A DNA stretch of 36,064 bases from a virus. The position numbers and the translations under genes are program-made. Every line of letters begins with the position of its first letter. Within the stretch, counting starts at the first letter, position 1. A model generated the notes under the pieces. The model was not told where the DNA came from. It saw only the letters and a program-made list of their open reading frames with translations, and ran no database searches. This document shows positions 7,706-15,093 of the stretch, one piece after another. The DNA lies in IMG/VR virus record IMGVR_UViG_3300023103_000009, positions 1 to 36,064 of that record; one strand, given 5' to 3'.

Positions 7706-8986
7706 CTATATTTGTTCAAAGTCAATGGTTTTAAAAAATTCCTGATGCTCTGAATTAGCATGATAGCGAATTGGATCTAACCAGTGAGATAAAGCAGGGT
7801 TGTCTTTCTTCCATTTATCTAAAGATCCGTTTTCGTCAACTATAGCGCTTTCAATATCCTTTATCAAATCTTCGCATTGTTCGTGTATTATAACCGTTCC
7901 GAAGTCAAACAAGGCGTTACATTGAATTCTAGAACGCTTGTGTGATGGATTGGCCTTTGGTACGTTAAACTGGCTCCACGATATGCCTAAACACTGTTTA
8001 ATGATCTCGTAAGAGGTGGAATTGTCCGTTAAATTACGTGAATGATGTCCGGAAGCATCCCCATTGATTTGAAAGAATGCTTCTGGATAGTCATTTTTGA
8101 TCTGAGCGCAAACGTAAGGAAGAACAATACCTTTTGCCCCGTAGGACTTTAAAACCACAAAACCATTCTCTAATAATTGAACAGCATGACAAACAGGGTC
8201 GTAATTTAAATCCCAAGCTAAGAATAAGTCATAATCTTCATCGTATTCAGGCGTTCCGACGTGTTTTAATCTATCAAAATTACGAATGAATAGCTTATCA
8301 GTGTCCTCAACACCCCAATCGCCCAACGCCCAAACTTTATAAAGAGCCTCGCCCGATTTTCCCCTGGATTTTATCTTAAGAAGCTTTTGATTTAATGCCT
8401 CACGGTCAATCAGATAGTTTTGCCAGAATGTGGACTTAATAAGCACACAATTAGGTCTTGTTGCAAATGAATCGCTTTCAGCCTTAAGCCAGTGTGAAAT
8501 ACTTTGAGGGTTCCAATCCAAAATCATGGATATTTCCACACCTAAATTACCTCGAATGGTCGTGTCTATATAGTCGTAATCATCTAAGGAGAACTGATTA
8601 GCTTCATTCATCCATGCGATATTAGCCCCCTCAATAGACTTAGCATTCTCAGCCTTATCCATGCCTAAGCCTCTAAACCAGTTGCCTGTGTGCTTGTTTA
8701 TGATCTGAAAGTGGTCTTTTTTGATTATAAAGTCATCTTTGAAGTCTTTATTGATAATATCGCAAAGAATCTTGAAAGTAGAGCCTTCAATCTTATTGTA
8801 CTCCTTTCTTGCATGAACAACATTAAACTGCTTAGGTAAAAATGAATGCCTGATTAGCTTTCTTCCTATTTGGTGAGTTTTACCGGACTGTCTGGTTCCG
8901 TAATGCCCTTCAATCTCATATATTTTCTCAATATGAGGCCAGTACCATTTTAGCCACCACTTTATATCAAAATTTATTTTCCTCAT
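7706..8986 (-). CDS. terL: Terminase large subunit (packaging ATPase and nuclease)
   Basis: A 426-residue protein of normal length for this family. The Walker A loop is GTRQSGKT (residues 30-37), the Walker B region ends in WMNEAN (125-130) with the catalytic Glu at 128, and DWNP (157-160) fits the coupling motif. The C-terminal RNase H-like nuclease shows acidic residues in FLAWDLNYD (Asp259), NGDASG (Asp310) and SHWLDPIRY (Asp404). It resembles the Terminase_3/6 type. It pumps DNA into the prohead and cuts genome-length units. Its start overlaps the stop of the small subunit gene by 4 nt. Unusually, the next genes downstream are tail genes, not portal and capsid genes. Confidence 0.95.
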   Translation of the reverse strand: MRKINFDIKWWLKWYWPHIEKIYEIEGHYGTRQSGKTHQIGRKLIRHSFLPKQFNVVHARKEYNKIEGSTFKILCDIINKDFKDDFIIKKDHFQIINKHTGNWFRGLGMDKAENAKSIEGANIAWMNEANQFSLDDYDYIDTTIRGNLGVEISMILDWNPQSISHWLKAESDSFATRPNCVLIKSTFWQNYLIDREALNQKLLKIKSRGKSGEALYKVWALGDWGVEDTDKLFIRNFDRLKHVGTPEYDEDYDLFLAWDLNYDPVCHAVQLLENGFVVLKSYGAKGIVLPYVCAQIKNDYPEAFFQINGDASGHHSRNLTDNSTSYEIIKQCLGISWSQFNVPKANPSHKRSRIQCNALFDFGTVIIHEQCEDLIKDIESAIVDENGSLDKWKKDNPALSHWLDPIRYHANSEHQEFFKTIDFEQI

Positions 8987-9432
8987 TCACCTTCGGGCGG
9001 TTCCGTTCCGGTTACTGTGGTTTCTACACCTGTAATTGTAATATCCTGCTGAATTTTCTCACCGTATTTCTTAGGCAATAACTTAGAAGAAATCCATTTT
9101 CTGGTCTCAATTCTCAATTTACTACGGCTGGTTACCTCTTTATTCTCCATTTCATAAGACTGATCCCCTTTAACAATCGTCATTAGGTCATTAGAGCCGT
9201 CGTCAGCGATCTCTAGCATCTCATCGGCTATGTTTTCCGCTTGCATCTCTTTCGCGCGCGTGTAAAGGTCAAGAAATGCCTTGTTTGTGGCTAACCAATT
9301 GAATATTGTTGCGTGTGAAGGAAAATCTTCATGCAATTTACACAATGATTTTAACCCTAGCGTTGTTACTGATATTTCAGAACAAATCTTTAGGGCTAAT
9401 TCCTCTGTAAAGTCTGTTGGCCTTCCTGCCAT
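8983..9432 (-). CDS. terS: Terminase small subunit
   Basis: 149 residues from the ATG at 9430-9432; an upstream in-frame extension exists but overlaps the previous gene, which ends with TAA one base before this ATG, so the short form is preferred. MAGRPTDFTEELALKICSEI starts a typical N-terminal HTH (GRP..., KICSEISVTTLGLKSLCK, then SHATIFNWLATNKAF as recognition segment), followed by a helical oligomerisation region and a basic stretch (SKLRIETRKWISSKLLPKKYG). Recognises the packaging site and stimulates the large subunit. Directly upstream of terL with a 4-nt overlap. Confidence 0.88.
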   Translation of the reverse strand: MAGRPTDFTEELALKICSEISVTTLGLKSLCKLHEDFPSHATIFNWLATNKAFLDLYTRAKEMQAENIADEMLEIADDGSNDLMTIVKGDQSYEMENKEVTSRSKLRIETRKWISSKLLPKKYGEKIQQDITITGVETTVTGTEPPEGE

Positions 9433-9433
9433 G

Positions 9434-9799
9434 TTATCTTGAATGGTTAAACGGGTTGAAAATGTGGTGTTTGCCGTCTGGCTTACCTTCTTTTGCCCCA
9501 AGGAATGATTCTACTGTTAAGTGATTAACCGGTTCAGTAAACAATGGGTAATCGATTCCGTGCGAAAATACGTGATCTGTACCTTCTTTTATCATATAAT
9601 AGTCTACTATAACACCAGTTACTGGATCTTTCACTGTTCCCCTCTTACCGAAACGTAGGTAATCGCACATTTCGGCTATATTATCATTGGCTTCTTTGGC
9701 TCTCTGATTGATAAAATTTTGCAAATCTTTCTTTGCTTCCTCTATCGGATCAACTTTAAATATTATTTCCGTACAGTTTACAATATTGTAGTTTACCAT
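9434..9799 (-). CDS. Hypothetical protein upstream of terminase
   Basis: 121 residues, with a helical N-terminal half (IEEAKKDLQNFINQRAKEAN) and a C-terminal half rich in His, Pro and Asn (GKPDGKHHIFNPFNHSR). There is one base between its stop and the terS start, so the two are likely translated together. No family recognised. It is the last gene of the early-type small-gene block or the first of the packaging module. Confidence 0.7.
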   Translation of the reverse strand: MVNYNIVNCTEIIFKVDPIEEAKKDLQNFINQRAKEANDNIAEMCDYLRFGKRGTVKDPVTGVIVDYYMIKEGTDHVFSHGIDYPLFTEPVNHLTVESFLGAKEGKPDGKHHIFNPFNHSR

Positions 9800-9801
9800 C
9801 C

Positions 9802-9990
9802 TTATTTCTGTTCAAAGTGTATGCATCCGAAGTTTTCACCGACCTTAATATTTTCTTCATCAATGACTTTAGAGTGAACTAATATTCGATCCATAGTGCC
9901 ATTACTGTGATACCCAACTTTTTTGCATATCCCAAACTGATATTTTTCGCTTGGTCGGTAATTCTTGCAGTTCTTACAGGTGTTATCCAT
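9802..9990 (-). CDS. Small Cys-rich, probably zinc-binding protein
   Basis: 62 residues with CKNCKNY at residues 5-11, a Cys in FGICKK (about 22) and FGCIHFEQ at the end: four cysteines spaced as in small zinc-binding folds seen in phages of this phylum. No membrane segment. Ends two bases before the next gene. Function unknown; one of at least six tiny Cys-rich proteins in this genome. Confidence 0.7.
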   Translation of the reverse strand: MDNTCKNCKNYRPSEKYQFGICKKVGYHSNGTMDRILVHSKVIDEENIKVGENFGCIHFEQK

Positions 9991-10016
9991 AATGCTAATT
10001 TACAAAGTTTTGCCCG

Positions 10017-10220
10017 TTATTTCCACTTTTGATCAATTTCTTTACTTAGATCGGATATTCCTTTCAAATATTCATCTCTGATTTCACCGGAATTAGGGCC
10101 ATAGGTAACAAAGAAGTTAATATTATATGATGCGTTTTCTCTGATAGCATTCTTCCAATTTAATGAAAAAGCTATTCTGAATGCATTAATTAATTGTATA
10201 AAGTTTATTACCTTAATCAT
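10017..10220 (-). CDS. Hypothetical protein, paralogue of 10528-10752 product
   Basis: 67 residues. The C-terminal half aligns by eye with that of the 74-residue protein two genes upstream: NFFVTYGPNSGEIRDEYLKG against DVFVFKGDHNEEVSDEYRRE, both then ending in a charged helix (SDLSKEIDQKW and KELTDNIREKY). The pair flank a secreted protein gene. The start overlaps the stop of that gene by ATGA. Family unknown; duplication is inferred from the alignment. Confidence 0.65.
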   Translation of the reverse strand: MIKVINFIQLINAFRIAFSLNWKNAIRENASYNINFFVTYGPNSGEIRDEYLKGISDLSKEIDQKWK

Positions 10221-10531
10221 CTTATCAAATATTTAAACGTGTGTCTTTTATTCCAAACAATCAATTCTTCGCCCTTAATGTAGGGAAATGTTATACGTGA
10301 GTCAAAATACATCCTTAGGTCGTTGTGAAAGGTTTTATAGCCTTTATTCTGGACGTTGCACCAGTGCTTTCCTCTCATGTAGATACGGGCCTGGACTACT
10401 TTTGTTATGGTGTCCACTCTTATCCATACCTCACGGGATTCTATTTCATATCCTTTGAGAGTTTTGGTGTAGGTTTGCGCCTGTCCCACCATTGGAAGAA
10501 TCAGGATAAATAAGGATATAATGGTTTTCAT
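10217..10531 (-). CDS. Secreted or periplasmic small protein
   Basis: 104 residues with a clear type I signal peptide: MKTIISLFILILPMVGQAQ, cleavage probable after GQA. The mature part is about 85 residues, basic and Tyr/Trp-rich (WIRVDTITKVVQARIYMRGK), with a single Cys. A phage early-region gene for an exported protein is unusual and would fit superinfection exclusion or modification of the periplasm, but nothing in the sequence proves this. Both ends overlap neighbours by 4 nt, so all three genes are translationally linked. Confidence 0.7.
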   Translation of the reverse strand: MKTIISLFILILPMVGQAQTYTKTLKGYEIESREVWIRVDTITKVVQARIYMRGKHWCNVQNKGYKTFHNDLRMYFDSRITFPYIKGEELIVWNKRHTFKYLIR

Positions 10532-10752
10532 GGCTTAGAATATTTTTCTCTTATATTATCAGTCAGTTCTTTCATTTCACGCCTGTATTCATCCGAAACC
10601 TCTTCATTATGATCTCCTTTAAAGACGAATACATCAATATTGATAGATATATCCTCACAGGTATAAACCAAATGAACATTTTTGTAGAATGATCTTTGCA
10701 TGCCGATAAAAAATATCAGACTGCATTTTATTTTATAGTAAAACTCTTTCAT
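10528..10752 (-). CDS. Hypothetical protein, paralogue of 10017-10220 product
   Basis: 74 residues; an N-terminal basic and aromatic segment (MKEFYYKIKCSLIFFIGMQR) that is weakly hydrophobic, then the shared GDHNEEVSDEYRRE region and a terminal charged helix. Ends with a 4-nt overlap into the secreted-protein gene. The weak hydrophobic patch may be a membrane-associated helix. No function recognised. Confidence 0.65.
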   Translation of the reverse strand: MKEFYYKIKCSLIFFIGMQRSFYKNVHLVYTCEDISINIDVFVFKGDHNEEVSDEYRREMKELTDNIREKYSKP

Positions 10753-10758
10753 TTTGTT

Positions 10759-11133
10759 CTATTCTCTTACTTCAGTGATTGAAACAGGGGCTTCAGGCAA
10801 TGCCATCCAGTGGGTTACTTCCTCGCATTCGTCCAGCGATTCATTGTGAGGATTGTATGCCCAAAACTCTCCTCTTTGGTATAAGGCTGTGAATTGTCGA
10901 TCTCCTAATCCGTACATTAATACTCTCTGGTTTTCTTCCGGCATCCTGTCCTTTATTGAAATCCATAGGTTCGTAGTTATTAAAAGAGGGATAAGTGCAT
11001 ACCCTTTTTCAATGAAACCTTGAAATTCAAATGCTTTGAATAAGGCATCGTAATTTATACTTGTTGTGTTGAATAGTATCTTTCCTTGCGGCTCCTTCAC
11101 CGCCCACGCCTTTACTTCTGCTTTAGTAGTCAT
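10759..11133 (-). CDS. DUF551-domain protein
   Basis: 124 residues. The central WISIKDRMPEENQRVLMYG and the later VTHWMALPEAP are the signature of the DUF551 family (W-x-x-x-x-x-R-x-P ... V-T-H-W-x-P-L-P), widespread among phage early genes with no known biochemical role. The N-terminal ~50 residues (TTKAEVKAWAVKEPQGKILF) are an additional segment seen in some members. Begins by ATGA overlap with the gene before it. Confidence 0.82.
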   Translation of the reverse strand: MTTKAEVKAWAVKEPQGKILFNTTSINYDALFKAFEFQGFIEKGYALIPLLITTNLWISIKDRMPEENQRVLMYGLGDRQFTALYQRGEFWAYNPHNESLDECEEVTHWMALPEAPVSITEVRE

Positions 11134-11300
11134 ACTTTTTCAATGTTAGATATTTTAAAATTAGATACATCAGCCCCTTGCTTTATTATTTGCGTATAAA
11201 ACAAATTAACAACATGTTTTTCATCAGTTGCTTTACACACATATTCTGTTTTTGTCATTTCTCCATCAAAACGATAAAAAGAAACATTATATTCTGTCAT
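11130..11300 (-). CDS. 56-residue hypothetical protein
   Basis: MTEYNVSFYRFDGEMTKTEY begins an alpha/beta-looking peptide with DEKHVVNLFYTQIIKQG in the middle and ISNIEKV at the end. Both ends overlap neighbours by ATGA (11297-11300 and 11130-11133), which is strong evidence for real translation although it is short. No family recognised. Confidence 0.75.
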   Translation of the reverse strand: MTEYNVSFYRFDGEMTKTEYVCKATDEKHVVNLFYTQIIKQGADVSNFKISNIEKV

Positions 11301-11548
11301 TGTTCTATAGTAGGTTGAGGTGAAACACGGGCTTTTAACATTGCATCGGCTACTTCATAGGCATGTTTTGCCGATCTGTCTAATTGTGTAAGATCGTAAA
11401 CGTAAGCAGGGCCGAACAATTGGTTAATCGCTTTAGCTGCGAAGTAGTCTCTTAATGTAAGTCCGTCTTCAGTTTCTAAACTTTCTTTTGTAGCTCCGAT
11501 CGGTCTTGTTGTCGGGAATGCTGGAATTTGTTTTGTTTCTTCGCTCAT
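11297..11548 (-). CDS. Hypothetical phage early protein
   Basis: 83 residues. The core EDGLTLRDYFAAKAINQLF resembles the GLTKREYFAA motif of small proteins common in phage early regions, followed by a helix (RSAKHAYEVADAMLKARV). Biochemical role unknown. 4-nt overlaps at both ends join it to its neighbours. Confidence 0.72.
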   Translation of the reverse strand: MSEETKQIPAFPTTRPIGATKESLETEDGLTLRDYFAAKAINQLFGPAYVYDLTQLDRSAKHAYEVADAMLKARVSPQPTIEQ

Positions 11549-11760
11549 GGCTTTTGATGGTTAAAAAGTGCTTTATAATCAGTAAATAATTTATGAGAAG
11601 TACGTCCTGCAATAACCTCGTTTGCGATCCAGTGGGCGTATGATTTAGCTTCCTGATCGGCATAAAGTTGCATGGCCTCCTGAATGTAAGGCTTAAATTC
11701 GTCTGCCAGATGGTAAGGCATTATATCACACATCTTTTTTATTATCTCTTCCGGTGTCAT
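11545..11760 (-). CDS. Hypothetical phage early protein
   Basis: 71 residues, helical: MTPEEIIKKMCDIMPYHLAD, then EAMQLYADQEAKSYAHWIAN. Such small all-helical proteins are frequent next to the GLT-x-x-YFA type gene in related phages (family memory, not checked). Overlaps the next gene by ATGA. Function unknown. Confidence 0.7.
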   Translation of the reverse strand: MTPEEIIKKMCDIMPYHLADEFKPYIQEAMQLYADQEAKSYAHWIANEVIAGRTSHKLFTDYKALFNHQKP

Positions 11761-11772
11761 TGCTTATAAGGG

Positions 11773-11886
11773 TTATTTATATGGAATAAGTTTTTTGCAG
11801 TTTTGACAATATCTACCATAATACATTGGTATGCTTTTTTTATGCCTACAAAAAATATTCTGAATCCAGTTTATTAATCTGTTCAT
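11773..11886 (-). CDS. 37-residue Cys-rich microprotein
   Basis: MNRLINWIQNIFCRHKKSIP followed by YCQNCKKLIPYK. An amphipathic N-terminal helix, a C-R-H knuckle, then C-x-x-C: the same plan as the 56-residue product of 22243-22413 (WINRILEKWCCMHKW ... CCSLCGK), so the two look like paralogues. The residues suit a single zinc site (Cys, His, Cys, Cys). It lies 21 nt after the previous gene and 12 nt before the next. Confidence 0.6.
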   Translation of the reverse strand: MNRLINWIQNIFCRHKKSIPMYYGRYCQNCKKLIPYK

Positions 11887-11907
11887 GTGTTTACTGTTCA
11901 ATAAGTG

Positions 11908-12075
11908 TTACAACTCCCATTTTAAACATACGGGATTATTTAGTGTTTGCTGAGTTTCAAACCTCTCAGATGCAGGATTTGTGCATGAATGCCTTTTTAG
12001 CTTTCCTGTACTATAGGCTTTCAGAAACTTGCAGTCCTTACACTTTGCCGGACGTGTCCATTCAATTACTGTCAT
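11908..12075 (-). CDS. 55-residue Cys-rich, probably zinc-binding protein
   Basis: MTVIEWTRPAKCKDCKFLKA is followed by GKLKRHSCTNPASER and ends VCLKWEL. The Cys pattern C-x-x-C ... H-x-C ... C is a plausible four-ligand zinc site, and the W-x-x-P-x-K-C-x-D-C opening and closing C-x-x-W-E-L are typical of a family of small phage proteins in this phylum. The start overlaps the stop of the upstream gene by ATGA. No catalytic function suggested. Confidence 0.72.
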   Translation of the reverse strand: MTVIEWTRPAKCKDCKFLKAYSTGKLKRHSCTNPASERFETQQTLNNPVCLKWEL

Positions 12076-12332
12076 TGCTCAATAAGGGTAACATAATACT
12101 CTGCTTTCTTCATTTTAGGGTCGAGGCGGTACTGATCTTTTACGTATAGGAAATCGTAATAGTCAAATTCGTTTTCTATTAAATAGTGTTTTCCCTTAAT
12201 ATACACTTCTTGCGAATTTGGAACTGCCACTGTTTTATAATGTAACCGAAATAAAGCCTGCTTTAATGGACTATAGTACTTACTATCGAAGTCTTCCGGC
12301 CTTAGGTATATGTGTAAAACATCGCCCTTCAT
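12072..12332 (-). CDS. Hypothetical protein with MKGD-x-L-x-IYL N-terminus
   Basis: 86 residues; begins MKGDVLHIYLRPEDF, nearly the same N-terminus as the 41-residue product just upstream (MKGDILTIYLKDD). The remainder is Tyr-rich (FDYYDFLYVKDQYRL) and may be a small beta fold. Both ends carry 4-nt overlaps with neighbours. Unknown function. Confidence 0.68.
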   Translation of the reverse strand: MKGDVLHIYLRPEDFDSKYYSPLKQALFRLHYKTVAVPNSQEVYIKGKHYLIENEFDYYDFLYVKDQYRLDPKMKKAEYYVTLIEQ

Positions 12333-12454
12333 ACTCTTACTGGTTTAAGACATCCGCAATGTATACATTTCATCCATTGACTGTCAATAAGACGATAACT
12401 ATGTCTGCATAATAAATCGTCTTTCAGGTATATGGTTAGTATGTCGCCTTTCAT
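12329..12454 (-). CDS. 41-residue Cys-rich microprotein
   Basis: MKGDILTIYLKDDLLCRHSY, then WMKCIHCGCLKPVRV. C-R-H followed by C-x-x-C-G-C gives a probable zinc knuckle. Its N-terminus is shared with the next gene product and its metal-site plan with the 37- and 56-residue microproteins. Both ends overlap neighbours by ATGA (12451-12454 and 12329-12332), which decides that it is translated. Confidence 0.7.
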   Translation of the reverse strand: MKGDILTIYLKDDLLCRHSYRLIDSQWMKCIHCGCLKPVRV

Positions 12455-12669
12455 GATCTGTTCGGTTTTTGTTTTTTCTTACGCTTCTTTTTCTTCTGAG
12501 TATATGGATTAATTCCTTTTCGGTCTATCTTCTGGCAGGACTCGAAATATTCATCCTTTTCATGGCCTGTAAGCTCCCAATCTATTTCACCATTAGGAAG
12601 TAAAGGATAGCCATTTTCGTTTCGCTCTACCGCCTTAGAATCAATAATAGTTTTATTAAATTCTGTCAT
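12451..12669 (-). CDS. Hypothetical protein with strongly basic tail
   Basis: 72 residues. The first part is acidic to neutral (NGYPLLPNGEIDWELTGHEK), the end a poly-Lys/Arg tail (QKKKKRKKKQKPNRS). The tail may bind nucleic acid non-specifically. Overlaps the next gene by ATGA. No family recognised. Confidence 0.65.
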   Translation of the reverse strand: MTEFNKTIIDSKAVERNENGYPLLPNGEIDWELTGHEKDEYFESCQKIDRKGINPYTQKKKKRKKKQKPNRS

Positions 12670-12699
12670 GGTTTAGGTGTTATGTTAGTAGTGGAGAGT

Positions 12700-12879
12700 T
12701 TAAAGCTTTTTATCTGTATATTCTAACTCGAAAAGGAATTTTTGATTTTCATAATCCACACACTTTACCTGTAATACTTTCACTGGAAGATCTCTGTATG
12801 TTGGATTTTCTTTTAATAAATTACCAACAGGCACATTCATTTCTTTTGTGAAGAAACTGTTTTGACTAGTCTTTTTCAT
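12700..12879 (-). CDS. 59-residue hypothetical protein
   Basis: MKKTSQNSFFTKEMNVPVGN, then NPTYRDLPVKVLQVKCVDYE and a strand-rich end (QKFLFELEYTDKKL). Starts 14 nt inside the end of the 440-residue gene, a typical spacing in this operon. The alternation of charged and apolar residues looks like a genuine small beta protein. Unknown function. Confidence 0.7.
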   Translation of the reverse strand: MKKTSQNSFFTKEMNVPVGNLLKENPTYRDLPVKVLQVKCVDYENQKFLFELEYTDKKL

Positions 12880-14188
12880 TGGATAGTTTGTTTAATTCCT
12901 CTTTGAATGCCTCGATAAATGCTACTAAATGTTTTTCAGCTACCTCAGGTTGAAATCTTTCAAATAAAAACTTCTCTGCCATTTTTTCAACGTCGCTTAC
13001 CTTTACCATCCGATTATCCCGAAGGTGAGCTTCACACGCTTCACGGGTGGAGGCTGTATCAACTCCTTTTACCGGATTGTAATAATTGAGTGCTATTGCT
13101 TTAACCGGATTTCCCCGATCTGTACATTGGAAATATTCATCACCTTCCCATACCGGAATATTGTCAATAGATGTAAAGAAGATGGGAGAACAATGGTTTA
13201 TTATGCGTGCTAATTCCGTTGGATCAAAAACGCCATTTAACAACTCCTTTCTTTTATCAATGGATTGTAGTATTGTATACAGTTCTTTTTTCTCTTCGGT
13301 ACTTAGTTCTTGCTTTTCCATGATGGGAGGCGTAGATGTTTGAATGGTTTCTGGTTGTTTGCACAATGTATCCTGAACCATGTTTGTGGTTTCCGGCTTC
13401 TTCAGCACCCATCTATCGAACTGTTCGTCTGTCAAATAATAAGTTATATGAGTTATTTTCTTTTCATAAACCTGCCCATTGAATTTTATAAAACTACCAA
13501 CGATTTCATTATATGGATTATTTTCAGGATATTTTTCAGTGAAATATTTATCCAGCTTAACTTTATTGTATTCTGTTACTTCAATAGCCCATCTTTCTGG
13601 TAGTGATTCCAACTCATGAACTTTTTGCACAGGTTGGACTTCCGGCTTGTCTTGGTCTACTATCTTAGCCCATGTGCCTGAAACATATACTTTAATACCA
13701 CAGAACCAACCCATATTTAAGTGGCTACTATATTCAAAACGGCCTCCCCCTAAAATTTCTCCGGTTTCAATTTGCACTCCTTTCTTATACCCTTTCGACA
13801 AGGCTACGGCAGACAGTACTCTTTCTATTTGGACGGGGGTGGCTGTTATCTTTGTATCTTTTCTATGTGAGCGAGGACAACAAACCTCTCCTGAATCGAA
13901 CAATTGATATATCTCTGACCGATCTAACCTAAATAACACATCGGAGATGTCAAGTCTTTCAAACATCCACTGCTTAGGATTGCCCTCTTTGAACTCCTGC
14001 GAGCTTTCCTGAATGGCTTCTGAAGGAGGGGAGACAATGGAACAGTCGGATTTTAGGATACCTTTAGCATCAAATGTGCAACGATACCAATCAGGTGCTC
14101 CATACCAATCAATTACGTTAAACTCCTGTCCGATTTTATTTGAATACCAGAAAGTATCTTTGTCCGATTTTTCTATTTTGACTCTCAT
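12866..14188 (-). CDS. 440-residue early protein of unknown function
   Basis: The longest early-region protein apart from DnaB. The N-terminal ~50 residues contain a Trp/Tyr-rich block (WYGAPDWYRCTFDAKG); residues ~75-95 WMFERLDISDVLFRLDRSEI; ~138-165 KGVQIETGEILGGGRFEYSS. A Pro/Thr/Gln-rich linker (about residues 268-295) joins a C-terminal helical domain (EVAEKHLVAFIEAFKEELNK at the end). It has the look of a multi-domain phage protein assembled from short modules, but I recognise none by name. It is too dissimilar and misplaced to be the missing portal. Confidence 0.7.
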   Translation of the reverse strand: MRVKIEKSDKDTFWYSNKIGQEFNVIDWYGAPDWYRCTFDAKGILKSDCSIVSPPSEAIQESSQEFKEGNPKQWMFERLDISDVLFRLDRSEIYQLFDSGEVCCPRSHRKDTKITATPVQIERVLSAVALSKGYKKGVQIETGEILGGGRFEYSSHLNMGWFCGIKVYVSGTWAKIVDQDKPEVQPVQKVHELESLPERWAIEVTEYNKVKLDKYFTEKYPENNPYNEIVGSFIKFNGQVYEKKITHITYYLTDEQFDRWVLKKPETTNMVQDTLCKQPETIQTSTPPIMEKQELSTEEKKELYTILQSIDKRKELLNGVFDPTELARIINHCSPIFFTSIDNIPVWEGDEYFQCTDRGNPVKAIALNYYNPVKGVDTASTREACEAHLRDNRMVKVSDVEKMAEKFLFERFQPEVAEKHLVAFIEAFKEELNKLSNEKD

Positions 14189-14211
14189 AATGCTTTTTGT
14201 TTGTTCTCCCC

Positions 14212-14583
14212 CTACTTAATTAAATTGCCGTGCTTAATCACAAAATATAATTTGCCTTCTTCTGCGCCCCAAGCCGGATTTCCTTCTCTGATCTCAACAC
14301 CTGCGTGTTCGTACTTCAGGATTCTATCGGAGTCCGTTGATTTGGGATAGCCTAATGTCATGGTGTTTGTGGTAAAAGTTTTAAAAGCAAAGTGATCCGC
14401 ATAATATTGGTTTACCTGTTTTCCGTTAACATATTTCACGAACTCCGAAAAGGTCATATCTTCTCTACACAAGTATATCAGCCTATTACACCAGTATTCA
14501 TTCAGCTCTCTATAGTCCTCAGTCTTTACACCGGACTTTGTAAGCTCAAACCACTGCATTTTTAATGATAATTGAAGGTTCAT
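14212..14583 (-). CDS. ASCH/DUF3850-like small protein
   Basis: 123 residues. The opening MNLQLSLKMQWFELTKSGVK followed by TEDYRELNEYWCNRL matches the ASCH-type pattern (hydrophobic strand, W/F-F-x-x-x-x-S-G-x-K-x-x-x-Y-R), a PUA-like fold that contacts RNA or modified nucleotides. The residues expected for the pocket (Lys20, Glu22, Arg25 by eye) are present. Phage members are usually of unknown target. Ends 23 nt before the next gene. Confidence 0.6.
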   Translation of the reverse strand: MNLQLSLKMQWFELTKSGVKTEDYRELNEYWCNRLIYLCREDMTFSEFVKYVNGKQVNQYYADHFAFKTFTTNTMTLGYPKSTDSDRILKYEHAGVEIREGNPAWGAEEGKLYFVIKHGNLIK

Positions 14584-14586
14584 AAT

Positions 14587-14787
14587 CTATTTCTTTTTTA
14601 CTGCTACACTTGTAGGAGAGGTGATGTGAAATACTATTTTGTCCGCTACAAAGCACCCTGAGGTTATTCTTATCAAAAACGAGTCGGAAATAGATTTGTC
14701 CTTGCCTAATTTTTCGAATGCATTTGCACGCTGATCCTTATTCAGCTGCGAGTACTTTACCGGTGGATTGTTAGCGTATGTTTTCAT
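14587..14787 (-). CDS. Hypothetical protein
   Basis: 66 residues: a basic N-terminal part (PVKYSQLNKDQRANAFEKLG) and a strand-rich end (VFHITSPTSVAVKKK). Its start overlaps the upstream stop by 4 nt. Nothing more can be said from sequence. Confidence 0.62.
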   Translation of the reverse strand: MKTYANNPPVKYSQLNKDQRANAFEKLGKDKSISDSFLIRITSGCFVADKIVFHITSPTSVAVKKK

Positions 14788-15020
14788 TCACAATACCTCC
14801 AATATTTAGGTTCATCACAAATTAATCCGGTATCGCATCCGTTTTCTCCATCCGTTGCAAAGCCCTCTCCAAAGTAACCGTGACCACCTGCTATTCCAGC
14901 CATCATGCACGTTCTTCTATCAGTATAATCCATAGTTCCTTCTGATGTTATACCATCTTCAGAATACTCTACATTGATTCCAATCGAAGGTTTTTTGTCA
15001 GCGGTTAATATCCAATCCAT
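14784..15020 (-). CDS. Hypothetical protein, Cys- and Gly-rich
   Basis: 78 residues from the ATG at 15018-15020 (MDWILTADKKPSIGINVEYS); an upstream TTG would add eight residues but looks less natural. Residues 37-65 are Gly-rich (MAGIAGGHGYFGEGF) and the end holds CDTGLICDEPKYWRYCE. The N-terminus MDWI-x-T-x-D-K-x-P resembles the start of DUF551-type proteins (W-I-x-x-x-D-x-x-P), so it may be a divergent relative. Overlaps the next gene by ATGA. Confidence 0.6.
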   Translation of the reverse strand: MDWILTADKKPSIGINVEYSEDGITSEGTMDYTDRRTCMMAGIAGGHGYFGEGFATDGENGCDTGLICDEPKYWRYCE

Positions 15021-15093
15021 GACTTTTATTTTAATTGTTAACACTTATTTACAGTAGATAAAATATTGGAAGGCGATACTGGGCGGTAAGAAA

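Noticed and set aside
12866-14188. The 440-residue early protein as the missing portal
   Set aside because: It lies among early genes, has a Pro/Thr linker and Cys-rich N-terminal part, and shows no portal-like helical core.
13025-14219. Several plus-strand ORFs of 60-100 codons opposite the 440-residue gene
   Set aside because: They are antisense shadows of a well supported gene, with atypical composition and no start context.
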